From assembly GCF_002960445.1 (NCBI RefSeq), contig NZ_POJD01000358.1, positions 111,711-175,710 on the forward strand: a DNA stretch of 64,000 bases. The letters run 5' to 3'. Positions 36,151 through 42,736 of the stretch are shown here, piece after piece. Each line of letters opens with the position of its first letter. Position 1 is the stretch's first letter. Position numbers and translations under genes: made by a program. The notes beneath the pieces were generated by a model. That model was not told where the DNA came from. It made no database searches and saw only the letters and a list, made by a program, of their open reading frames with translations. The DNA is from Streptococcus suis (GTDB lineage: Bacteria; Bacillota; Bacilli; Lactobacillales; Streptococcaceae).

Positions 36151-36189
36151 ATGGGCATTTTGACAATGGATAAAGCCTTTGTATTCTAA
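36151..36189 (+). CDS. Leader peptide of the GNAT gene (MGILTMDKAFVF)
   Basis: ATG 36151 is preceded by GGAGGTAAG (36139-36147), a stronger ribosome site than the main gene has. Twelve codons end at TAA 36187-36189. The last codons (GCC TTT GTA TTC) form the 5' arm of the hairpin that hides the downstream ribosome site. A TATACT box at 36117-36122 would start the transcript just upstream. Translation is inferred from the strong site and the coupled hairpin. Confidence 0.6.
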   Translation: MGILTMDKAFVF

Positions 36190-36206
36190 AAAACAATACA
36201 AAGGAG
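36176..36206 (+). promoter_or_regulatory. Ribosome-site-sequestering hairpin (translational attenuator)
   Basis: CCTTTGTATT (36176-36185) pairs perfectly with AATACAAAGG (36195-36204) over a 9-base loop containing the leader stop codon. The 3' arm includes most of the AAAGGAG ribosome site of the GNAT gene. No T-run follows, so it is not a terminator. A ribosome at the end of the leader would open it. Confidence 0.7.
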
Positions 36207-36212
36207 AAGATC

Positions 36213-36620
36213 ATGATTACTTATAAACAAGACCCTCAACTTGATTTTCAAGCTGTCCTTGACCTCTATGCTTCAGTTGGTTGGACAAATTATACTGACC
36301 GGCCTGCTATGTTACAGAAGGCCTTGGAACATAGCCTGTTTATTCTTGCGGCCTATGACGGTGATCGTCTCGTGGGGCTCTTGCGAGCAGTTGGTGATGG
36401 CTATTCAATCGTTTTTATTCAGGACATCTTGGTCCTGCCCACCTATCAGCGTCAGGGAATTGGTCGTCATCTTTTGGAGCAGGCCATTACCCACTTTTCG
36501 GAAGTTTATCAGCTTCATCTCTTGACAGACAATACAGAGAAAACACGGTCTTTCTATGAAGCGCTTGGTTTTACAGCTGTTGATAGCCTAGACTGTATCG
36601 CCTACACCTATTTAAAATAA
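36213..36620 (+). CDS. GNAT-family N-acetyltransferase
   Basis: This 135-residue cytoplasmic acetyl-CoA-dependent transferase has the acetyl-CoA loop in VLPTYQRQGIGRHLLEQ (Q/RxxGxG/A) and the C-terminal FYEALGF typical of GNATs. The acceptor (drug, amine or protein) is not readable. ATG 36213 follows AAAGGAG. Expression appears gated by the leader peptide and hairpin just upstream, the arrangement seen for inducible cat and erm genes, which makes a small toxic acceptor worth considering. Confidence 0.88.
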   Translation: MITYKQDPQLDFQAVLDLYASVGWTNYTDRPAMLQKALEHSLFILAAYDGDRLVGLLRAVGDGYSIVFIQDILVLPTYQRQGIGRHLLEQAITHFSEVYQLHLLTDNTEKTRSFYEALGFTAVDSLDCIAYTYLK

Positions 36621-36636
36621 TAAGACAATCTAAAAA

Positions 36637-36666
36637 AGCAGAGGCTGGGAGACCAGCCTTTTGCTT
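36637..36666 (+). terminator. GNAT gene terminator
   Basis: AGGCTGG-GAGA-CCAGCCT lies within outer AGCA/TGCT arms; the T-run is short. Confidence 0.6.
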
Positions 36667-36742
36667 CGAGCAAATGATTTGAATTTCAAATCAAAAAGAG
36701 TAGAATATATTTATCAATAATTAGTAACAAGGGAGATGAACA

Positions 36743-37354
36743 ATGGCAACTGTATTAATTGTAAAGGCCCACCCCCTCGACGCACAAAAGTCCTACGCCT
36801 TGCGGGCATTGGAAGAGTTTCAAACTCGGTACGCCAGTTTGCACCCGGAAGATAGGATTGAAATAGTAGATGTCTTTGAGGATCAGATTCCAGCCTTGGA
36901 CAAGCCCTTGTTTGAGGCCATGGGAGCAGCCAAAAAAGGTATCGAAATCAGCCATGAACAAGCAGAACGCTTGGACTGCTACAATGCCCTAACCCAACAA
37001 TTTCTTGCGGCAGATAAGATTGTTGTGGTCAATCCTCTCTGGAATCTCAATGTTCCAAGCCAGTTAGTGTCATGGATTAACACGATTAACGTTGCAGGAC
37101 TGACTTTCAAGTATGGACCAGAAGGCTCCATCGGTCTGGTCAAGGACAAAAAACTTCTCCATATCCAGTCTAATGGTGGTTTCTATGCTGGTCAGGATCC
37201 AGCAGCCCAATACATCAAATCTGTCTTTGAATTTCTGGGCTTTGAAGACATCAATCAGGTCTTCATTGAAGGACAATCGGCCGATCCAAGCCAGGCTCAG
37301 GCTATTTTTGTAGAGGCTATGGTCAAAATTGATGAGATTTTGGAAACATTTTAA
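36743..37354 (+). CDS. azoR: FMN-dependent NADH-azoreductase (AzoR-like)
   Basis: This 203-residue flavodoxin-fold reductase starts MATVLIVKAHPLD and has the FMN/catalytic stretch NPLWNLNVPSQLVSWINTI, with GLVKDKKLLHIQSNGGFY further on. Family members reduce quinones and azo compounds with NADH in the cytoplasm. AAGGGAG precedes ATG 36743. It is a single gene converging on the GIY-YIG gene, sharing a terminator. Confidence 0.85.
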   Translation: MATVLIVKAHPLDAQKSYALRALEEFQTRYASLHPEDRIEIVDVFEDQIPALDKPLFEAMGAAKKGIEISHEQAERLDCYNALTQQFLAADKIVVVNPLWNLNVPSQLVSWINTINVAGLTFKYGPEGSIGLVKDKKLLHIQSNGGFYAGQDPAAQYIKSVFEFLGFEDINQVFIEGQSADPSQAQAIFVEAMVKIDEILETF

Positions 37355-37357
37355 GCC

Positions 37358-37387
37358 AAAACCTCGCTCTATCTGGAGCGAGGTTTT
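37358..37387. terminator. Shared bidirectional terminator
   Basis: AAAACCTCGCTC and GAGCGAGGTTTT form a perfect 12-bp stem; it overlaps the last codons of the minus-strand GIY-YIG gene. Confidence 0.9.
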
Positions 37388-37641
37388 TGAGTCATCTCTG
37401 CGATATAATCTAACTTGCTCTGTCGGCTGCGTTTCTTAAAGAGAGCCTCGGCGGACATGGCTTCCTGCTTACTAGCAAAGGCTTCTTGATAGAGTAGGCT
37501 GACAGGCAAGCGTGCGCGGGTGTACTTGGCCCCTTTCCCACGATTATGGGTAGCAAGCCGCTTCTCCACATCAGTCGTATAACCAGTATAAAGACTCCCG
37601 TCGGCACATTCTAAGACGTAAAAGTAGGCCTTATTTTCCAT
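37369..37641 (-). CDS. GIY-YIG domain protein (YhbQ/UPF0213 type)
   Basis: This 90-residue protein has the single-domain nuclease fold: [16 protein letters not shown] contains the Y...GYT form of GIY-YIG, followed by [17 protein letters not shown], the conserved UPF0213 signature. ATG 37641 gives the usual family start, [12 protein letters not shown]. It overlaps the end of the methyltransferase gene by 11 bases, so the two are co-transcribed. The cellular role of the family is poorly known. Confidence 0.88.
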   Translation of the reverse strand: MENKAYFYVLECADGSLYTGYTTDVEKRLATHNRGKGAKYTRARLPVSLLYQEAFASKQEAMSAEALFKKRSRQSKLDYIAEMTQKPRSR

Positions 37642-38380
37642 AATAAATCTCATGAATAGCAGGAGTATAGTCGCCGTTTTCCTCATGGACAACCAGAGGT
37701 GGCAGGATGTGCAGACCGTCCACCGAGCCGTCCTTGATAGCCTCAATCAGCAACATATTGGCCTCCTTGCTGGCCTTGGGATAGACAAACTGGATACGTT
37801 TGGGAGCCAGCTTGTAGGTTCTTAGTGTGTCCAAAATATCTAAAAATCGGTCGGGCCTGTGGACCATGGCCAAGCGACCATTGGATTTGAGTACCTGTTG
37901 GGCCACCTGGCAGATACTGTCTAGGTTGGTCGCGATTTCGTGTCTGGCCAGAAGATAATGCTCGCTTTCATTGAGGTTTGACTGTTTATCCACCTTGAAG
38001 TAGGGAGGATTGCAGAGCATCAAATCCACCTTGGACCGCAAATCATACTGGGGCAGGTTTGCCAAGTCATCATTGATAACCGAAACCCGTTCCTCCAGAC
38101 CATTGAGGGTGATGGAACGTCGGTTCATGTCAGCAAGCCGTTCCTGCAACTCGACCTGAATAATCTGAGCCTTGGTGCGTGTGGAGGCAAAGAGGCCCAC
38201 CGCCCCATTTCCACTACAAAGATCAACAATCAGCCCCTTCTGAGCAGGCATTTTTGGAAAACGTGAGAGGAGGACGCTGTCAATCGAGTAGCTAAACACC
38301 TCTCGATTTTGAATAATCTGAACATCTGTCGAGAAGAGCTGGTCAATCCGCTCTCCGTCTAATAACTCAATTTTTTGCAT
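37631..38380 (-). CDS. tRNA1(Val) A37 N6-methyltransferase-like protein
   Basis: This 249-residue Rossmann-fold methyltransferase has the SAM motif [13 protein letters not shown] and the catalytic NPPY motif in [11 protein letters not shown], characteristic of N6-adenine methylation, and matches the YfiC/TrmN6 group. The minus-strand -10 (TATAAT) lies at 38387-38392. It is the first gene of a two-gene unit with the GIY-YIG gene, a pairing common in Gram-positives. The exact target base is inferred. Confidence 0.88.
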   Translation of the reverse strand: MQKIELLDGERIDQLFSTDVQIIQNREVFSYSIDSVLLSRFPKMPAQKGLIVDLCSGNGAVGLFASTRTKAQIIQVELQERLADMNRRSITLNGLEERVSVINDDLANLPQYDLRSKVDLMLCNPPYFKVDKQSNLNESEHYLLARHEIATNLDSICQVAQQVLKSNGRLAMVHRPDRFLDILDTLRTYKLAPKRIQFVYPKASKEANMLLIEAIKDGSVDGLHILPPLVVHEENGDYTPAIHEIYYGK

Positions 38381-38427
38381 GATTTTATTATACCATCTTT
38401 ATCAGAAAATCTCTGTCCATTTTGGAA

Positions 38428-38452
38428 GAAAAAAGAGCGAAGACCTCGCTCT
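38428..38452 (-). terminator. Terminator of the small membrane protein cluster
   Basis: On the minus strand AGAGCGAG and TCGCTCT arms are followed by TTTTTT. Confidence 0.75.
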
Positions 38453-38458
38453 CAACCA

Positions 38459-38710
38459 TTAACTAAAAAATTCAATCCAAGCCCCGACCAGCAAGAAGGC
38501 GATACAGAGATAGATTTGCCAATTTGCTTTCAGGGTCCATTCTTTAGACCAAAAGGCACTACGGGCAGTACCGACCGTAGCAAAGAGCAAGAGTGTAAGC
38601 CAGAGGCTAGGTCCCTTATTTAGCCATTCTCCGATACTCCCCAGCAATAACAGTATCATGAGATAAAAATTCAAACTCCGATAATATTCTTTATTAAATT
38701 CCTTAAACAT
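38459..38710 (-). CDS. Small membrane protein, paralogue 3 of 3
   Basis: This 83-residue protein has three likely membrane segments and the N-terminal signature FNKEYYRSLNFY. ATG 38710 follows GAGGA on the minus strand. It is the third of three tandem paralogues sharing the pattern FNKxFYRxxxFY. The segments after the signature have diverged strongly. The function is not recognised; small tandem membrane families in streptococci are sometimes immunity or stress proteins, which is only a possibility here. Confidence 0.75.
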   Translation of the reverse strand: MFKEFNKEYYRSLNFYLMILLLLGSIGEWLNKGPSLWLTLLLFATVGTARSAFWSKEWTLKANWQIYLCIAFLLVGAWIEFFS

Positions 38711-38720
38711 AGAAAAATCC

Positions 38721-38975
38721 TCACAATATAAATAAGTAAATGATTGTCCAACTGACAATAAAGCCAATGACTAGAAAAATCTGCCATGTTTTTTTAATCC
38801 AACTGCGTGGTTTAAAGAAGGCCAGATAGCCAGCATAGAGCCCGAGAGCAAGCTGGAGAAAACGGATAAACCAAAATGATCCACGTAGAGCAGCATCCAT
38901 CACTTGTAGGATACAAATGATAGAGAAATAAAATTCCCAAGTCCGATAGAATTCTTTGTTGAATTTCTTAGACAT
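38721..38975 (-). CDS. Small membrane protein, paralogue 2 of 3
   Basis: This 84-residue protein has the signature FNKEFYRTWEFYFSI, two or three membrane segments and a basic loop (KPRSWIKK). AAGGAGT precedes ATG 38975. It lies 12 bases after paralogue 1 and 10 bases before paralogue 3, so the three form one operon. Its C-terminal part (WQIFLVIGFI) aligns with WQIYLCIAFL of paralogue 3, supporting recent common origin. Confidence 0.75.
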   Translation of the reverse strand: MSKKFNKEFYRTWEFYFSIICILQVMDAALRGSFWFIRFLQLALGLYAGYLAFFKPRSWIKKTWQIFLVIGFIVSWTIIYLFIL

Positions 38976-38987
38976 AGTAAACTCCTT

Positions 38988-39254
38988 CTACTTACCCAAA
39001 ATAAATTTCAGATAGATAATCACCACAATCAATCCGATATAGAAGATGTAGCCCATACGAGTGAGCTCCTTTTCTTCCTTGAAGAAGAAGGCCCGAATGG
39101 CATTGATAAAAATAATCAGACAGGCCAATAGGCTGTACCATGCAGGAGTTTGGGAAGGATCTAGCAAAATGTCTGAAAGAAAAAAACAAGTCCAAAAAAT
39201 CATAGAATAAAAGGCACTGTACCGATAGAAATGCTTGTTAAACTGGAATTTCAT
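38988..39254 (-). CDS. Small membrane protein, paralogue 1 of 3
   Basis: This 88-residue protein has the signature FNKHFYRYSAFYSMI, three membrane segments and a charged loop (FKEEKELTR). ATG 39254 follows AGAGGTG; a GTG at 39260 is in frame but overlaps that site's spacing. It is the promoter-proximal gene of the cluster and diverges from the metC-like gene. Confidence 0.72.
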   Translation of the reverse strand: MKFQFNKHFYRYSAFYSMIFWTCFFLSDILLDPSQTPAWYSLLACLIIFINAIRAFFFKEEKELTRMGYIFYIGLIVVIIYLKFILGK

Positions 39255-39338
39255 ATTCACTCACCTCTTTTTCTTTTATTATATCAAATAAATTATAGGT
39301 TCGAAAGTATTTATCGGTAAATCCAGTATGGTTATTGT

Positions 39339-39355
39339 TATAAAGATAAACTATA
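39339..39355. promoter_or_regulatory. Possible MET-box (MtaR/MetR-type operator)
   Basis: TATAAAGATAAACTATA matches the streptococcal MET-box TATAGTTTnAAACTATA in length and fully in the right half, with a weak left half. It lies about 100 bases before the sulfur amino-acid gene pair. An inverted repeat TTGTTATA/TATAACAA encloses it. Confidence 0.4.
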
Positions 39356-39456
39356 ACAAGGCACCCTATTTTTCTATAAGCATTTTTTGAGGTTTTTCAC
39401 ACCAAATCGTTCATTTCATGCTAGACTAGATAGTGACTTAGATTGGAGAAATGGAT

Positions 39457-40548
39457 ATGACAGACTATAAGATTGATACCCTATTAGCCCGAACAGGGAT
39501 TAACAATGATGAGAAAACAGGGGCCTTGATTTCCCCTATCCACCTTTCAACCACCTACCAGCATCCAGAATTTGGTCAATCAACAGGTTTCGACTACACA
39601 CGAACAAAAAATCCTACTAGAGCTAGCTTGGAGAAAACCCTAGCTGCCATTGAAAAGGCTGACTATGCCCTAGTGACCAGCTCGGGTATGGCTGCTTTGG
39701 TCTTGCTTTTTAATGGTTTTCCAATTGGCAGTAAGGTGGTTGCGGCGCGTGACCTCTACGGTGGCTCTTTCCGCTGGTTCAACGAGCAGGAGCAGTTGGG
39801 GCGCTTTAGTTTCACCTATGCTAACACAGAAGAGAACTTGTTGGCTGCTATCACAGACCAGACAGACTATGTATTCCTGGAAACACCTACCAATCCTCTC
39901 ATGGTTGAGTTTGACATTGCTAAGGTTTCGGCTGTCGCCCATGCCAAAGGTGCCAAGGTGATTGTCGATAACACTTTTTATAGCCCTATTTATCAAAATC
40001 CTCTCTTGCTTGGTGCCGATGTTGTCTTACACTCAGCGACCAAGTACCTGTCAGGGCATAATGACGTCCTAGCTGGCGTGCTCATGACCAATGACCAGGT
40101 CCTCTATGACAAGCTCTTTTATGACCAAAATACAACAGGGCCAACCCTCTCGCCACTAGATTCCTACCTGCTCATGCGTGGTCTGAAAACCCTCTCGCTG
40201 CGCATGGAACGAGCTACACACAATGCACAGAAAATTGTAGCCTATTTGGAGAATAGCCCAGCAGTCAAGCAGGTTTATTATACAGGCAAAGGGGGCATGA
40301 TATCTGTGAAAGTTCTAGATGAAAGCCGCATTCCACATATTCTCAATACCTTGCAAGTCTTTACCTTTGCAGAAAGTTTGGGAGGAGTGGAAAGTTTGAT
40401 TACCTACCCAGCTACCCAGACCCACGCAGATATTCCAGCTGCAACTCGTCATTCTTACGGACTGACAGATGATCTTCTTCGTTTGTCAATTGGTATCGAG
40501 GATGCGGAAGACTTGATTGCAGATTTGAAAACAGCCTTGGAGGGATAA
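39457..40548 (+). CDS. Cystathionine gamma-synthase/beta-lyase family PLP enzyme
   Basis: This 363-residue enzyme of the Cys/Met metabolism PLP family acts in trans-sulfuration toward homocysteine and methionine. It has STTYQHPEFG, FDYTRTKNPTRASLE, SSGMAAL, DNTFYSPIYQNPL and the PLP lysine in HSATKYLSGHND. ATG 39457 is preferred to 39451 because of spacing from TTGGAGAA. It is followed after 3 bases by a MalY-type lyase, so this one may be the synthase (metB-like) and the next the lyase, but the families overlap. Confidence 0.88.
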   Translation: MTDYKIDTLLARTGINNDEKTGALISPIHLSTTYQHPEFGQSTGFDYTRTKNPTRASLEKTLAAIEKADYALVTSSGMAALVLLFNGFPIGSKVVAARDLYGGSFRWFNEQEQLGRFSFTYANTEENLLAAITDQTDYVFLETPTNPLMVEFDIAKVSAVAHAKGAKVIVDNTFYSPIYQNPLLLGADVVLHSATKYLSGHNDVLAGVLMTNDQVLYDKLFYDQNTTGPTLSPLDSYLLMRGLKTLSLRMERATHNAQKIVAYLENSPAVKQVYYTGKGGMISVKVLDESRIPHILNTLQVFTFAESLGGVESLITYPATQTHADIPAATRHSYGLTDDLLRLSIGIEDAEDLIADLKTALEG

Positions 40549-40551
40549 TAT

Positions 40552-41712
40552 ATGACCCAGTATGATTTTACAACAAGACCTGATCGATTGAGTCACCATT
40601 CAGAGAAGTGGAAGGCGAGTGAACAGGATCCAGAACTCTTACAACTTTGGGTTGCTGATATGGATTTTGAGCCCTTGCCTGAAATCCGCTCTGCCATTCG
40701 CCAGTATGCGGACCAACATATCTTTGGCTATCCCTATGCTAGCGACTCCCTCTTTCAATCCATTATTGACTGGGAAAAAGACCAACACGGCTATGAGGTT
40801 GGAAGAGAGAGTATCGTTTTAATTGAAGGAGTGGTACCGGCGCTTTCGGTCGCTATTCAGGCATTCACTGAAGAGGGGGATGCTGTTCTCATCAATACAC
40901 CTGTCTATCCACCCTTTGCCCGCACGGTAAAATTAAACAATCGTCAGTTGGTGACTAATTCCTTGCGCGTGGAAAATGGCCAATTCCAAATTGATTTTGA
41001 GAAACTTGAACAGGATTTGATTGAACATCAGGTAAAACTTTATATCTTCTGTAATCCTCATAACCCTGGTGGTCGGGTTTGGACCAAGGAAGAAGTAGAA
41101 AGAGTTGGTCAACTCTGCCGTAAACATAAGGTCTTGCTGGTTTCAGATGAGATCCATCAAGATCTTGTTCTTTACGGAAATAAGCATCACAGTTTTAATA
41201 CGGTTGATGCAGAATTCAGAGATTTTTCTATCATTTTATCTTCTGCCACCAAGACTTTTAATATTGCTGGTACCAAAAATAGCTTTGCCATCATTGAAAA
41301 TCCAGACTTGAGAAAGGCTTTCACGAGGAGACAGTTGGTCAATAACCAACATGAAATTCCAGCGATTGGTCTTATAACGACTGAAACAGCCTTTCGCTAC
41401 GGTCGACCTTGGTTAGCAGAATTGAAAACAATTCTTGAGAAAAACATCGACTTTGTGACGGACTATCTGACCCACCATACCAAGATAAAGGTCTTGAAAC
41501 CACAGGGGACTTATCTGGTTTGGTTAGATTTCTCAGCTTACGATGTGGAACATGTTGAAATCCATCGAAAATTAAGAGAAGAGGCAAAAGTTGTCCTAAA
41601 CGATGGCCAAACCTTTGGAAAAGAAGGACTCAATCATGCCCGACTCAACGCTGCAGCACCATTTGAAACTATAAAAGAAGCTTGTGAACGGATTGCAAGG
41701 GTATTTGGTTAG
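40552..41712 (+). CDS. MalY/PatB-type C-S lyase (cystathionine beta-lyase)
   Basis: This 386-residue fold-type I aminotransferase-like enzyme cleaves cystathionine or cysteine C-S bonds. It starts YDFTTRPDRLSHHSEKW and has LWVADMDF, CNPHNPGGRVW, SDEIHQDL and the PLP lysine in SSATKTFNIAGTKNS. It follows the trans-sulfuration gene by 3 bases in an operon. Streptococcal homologues can release H2S from cysteine. A bidirectional terminator follows. Confidence 0.9.
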   Translation: MTQYDFTTRPDRLSHHSEKWKASEQDPELLQLWVADMDFEPLPEIRSAIRQYADQHIFGYPYASDSLFQSIIDWEKDQHGYEVGRESIVLIEGVVPALSVAIQAFTEEGDAVLINTPVYPPFARTVKLNNRQLVTNSLRVENGQFQIDFEKLEQDLIEHQVKLYIFCNPHNPGGRVWTKEEVERVGQLCRKHKVLLVSDEIHQDLVLYGNKHHSFNTVDAEFRDFSIILSSATKTFNIAGTKNSFAIIENPDLRKAFTRRQLVNNQHEIPAIGLITTETAFRYGRPWLAELKTILEKNIDFVTDYLTHHTKIKVLKPQGTYLVWLDFSAYDVEHVEIHRKLREEAKVVLNDGQTFGKEGLNHARLNAAAPFETIKEACERIARVFG

Positions 41713-41717
41713 CATCA

Positions 41718-41756
41718 AAAAAGGATGTTCTGATTTCAAATCAGACATCCTTTTAT
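41718..41756. terminator. Bidirectional terminator between malY-type and araC-type genes
   Basis: AAAAGGATGTTCTGATTT and AAATCAGACATCCTTTT arms are flanked by A and T runs. Confidence 0.88.
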
Positions 41757-41770
41757 TTTCATAAGGGAAT

Positions 41771-42619
41771 CTATTGTTTTGCATACTGAGTGAGATTGAA
41801 TTTCCGATAATCACTAGGACTCATATGATATTGGTTTTTAAATGCATTGCTGAAGGCAAGTGGATCAAAATATCCAACCGAATTCGCGATTTCCGTAATA
41901 CTGAGTTCGGGATTAGCAAGTAGTTGACATGCGTGGTTCATCTTGACTTGAACAATGTAATCTTTGATAGAATATCCAGTTTCTTGTTTGAATATTTTGT
42001 ATAGGTAGCTACGACTTAAGGCAAGTTGCTGAGCAATCTCAGAAACTTTAATTGGGTTGTTGTACTGAGTGTGAATGATTTTAATAGCATGATGGACGTA
42101 ATTCTTGGCGAGAGTAGAGGATTCTTTCAATGACTCGTTTGGAAACTCTTGTACTAGGGCTGCAAGTAATTGATTCAAATGACCGATGAGAATGAGCTCA
42201 GTAATCATTGGTAATGATTGTACTTCTGTTTGATTGATGTCAATCATTTTTTTTAATATATCTGACTCAAGATGTGAATGTAAATAATAGTTTTCTAGTA
42301 GTCGCGTCTGAGAAAGGATCGTCTCAGCTCTAGAACCACTGAAACCCACCCAAGTATAAGTCCATGGATCTAATCCATCTGCTTGATAAAAAATAGATTG
42401 ATTTTTTGGAAGTACAAAAATATCCCCTGCTGCTAATTCAGTTGTTTCACCATTGATTATAATCTTCCCTTTACCATTCGTAATAAAATGAAGGACATAG
42501 TTATTTCGAATGGTCGGTCCAAAGGAGTAGTTCTTGTCGCACTGTTCGGCACCATAATGGTCAACATTTAAGTCAAAATTATGACTGTCAAATTCATTAT
42601 AGATATTCAAAATGTTCAT
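41771..42619 (-). CDS. msmR: AraC-family regulator of the multiple-sugar operon (MsmR-like)
   Basis: This 282-residue regulator has an N-terminal cupin sensor domain (NNYVLHFITNGKGKI; LAAGDIFVLPKNQ) and two C-terminal helix-turn-helices (ISEIAQQLALSRSYLYKIFK-type and SITEIANSVGYFDPLAFSNAFK). It is divergent from the alpha-galactosidase gene, the arrangement of msmR in S. mutans, where it activates the operon on raffinose or melibiose. TTAGGA/TCCTAA arms in the shared intergenic region overlap its own -10. Confidence 0.9.
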   Translation of the reverse strand: MNILNIYNEFDSHNFDLNVDHYGAEQCDKNYSFGPTIRNNYVLHFITNGKGKIIINGETTELAAGDIFVLPKNQSIFYQADGLDPWTYTWVGFSGSRAETILSQTRLLENYYLHSHLESDILKKMIDINQTEVQSLPMITELILIGHLNQLLAALVQEFPNESLKESSTLAKNYVHHAIKIIHTQYNNPIKVSEIAQQLALSRSYLYKIFKQETGYSIKDYIVQVKMNHACQLLANPELSITEIANSVGYFDPLAFSNAFKNQYHMSPSDYRKFNLTQYAKQ

Positions 42620-42637
42620 GTTCGTTTCCGTCTCCTG

Positions 42638-42663
42638 TTAGGAAACATTATACCATATCCTAA
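42638..42663. promoter_or_regulatory. Inverted repeat in the msmR-aga intergenic region
   Basis: TTAGGA (42638-42643) and TCCTAA (42658-42663) flank the minus-strand -10 of msmR (ATTATA at 42647-42652). It may be the regulator's own site. Confidence 0.4.
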
Positions 42664-42680
42664 TAACAAAAAACCATTTA

Positions 42681-42694
42681 TTTAAGCGCTTACA
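42681..42694. promoter_or_regulatory. CRE site for CcpA
   Basis: TTTAAGCGCTTACA is a near-perfect catabolite-responsive element (TGTAAGCGCTTACA). It lies just upstream of TAGAAT (42700-42705), the likely -10 for aga, so glucose repression of the sugar operon is expected. Confidence 0.75.
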
Positions 42695-42736
42695 TTTTGT
42701 AGAATAAAACATGTAAAAGAGATAGGAGGCGTGAAC

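Noticed and set aside
38375..38623. Plus-strand ORF opposite the small membrane protein genes
   Set aside because: It overlaps the trmN6 promoter and the terminator, and has no ribosome site; the minus-strand genes are better supported.
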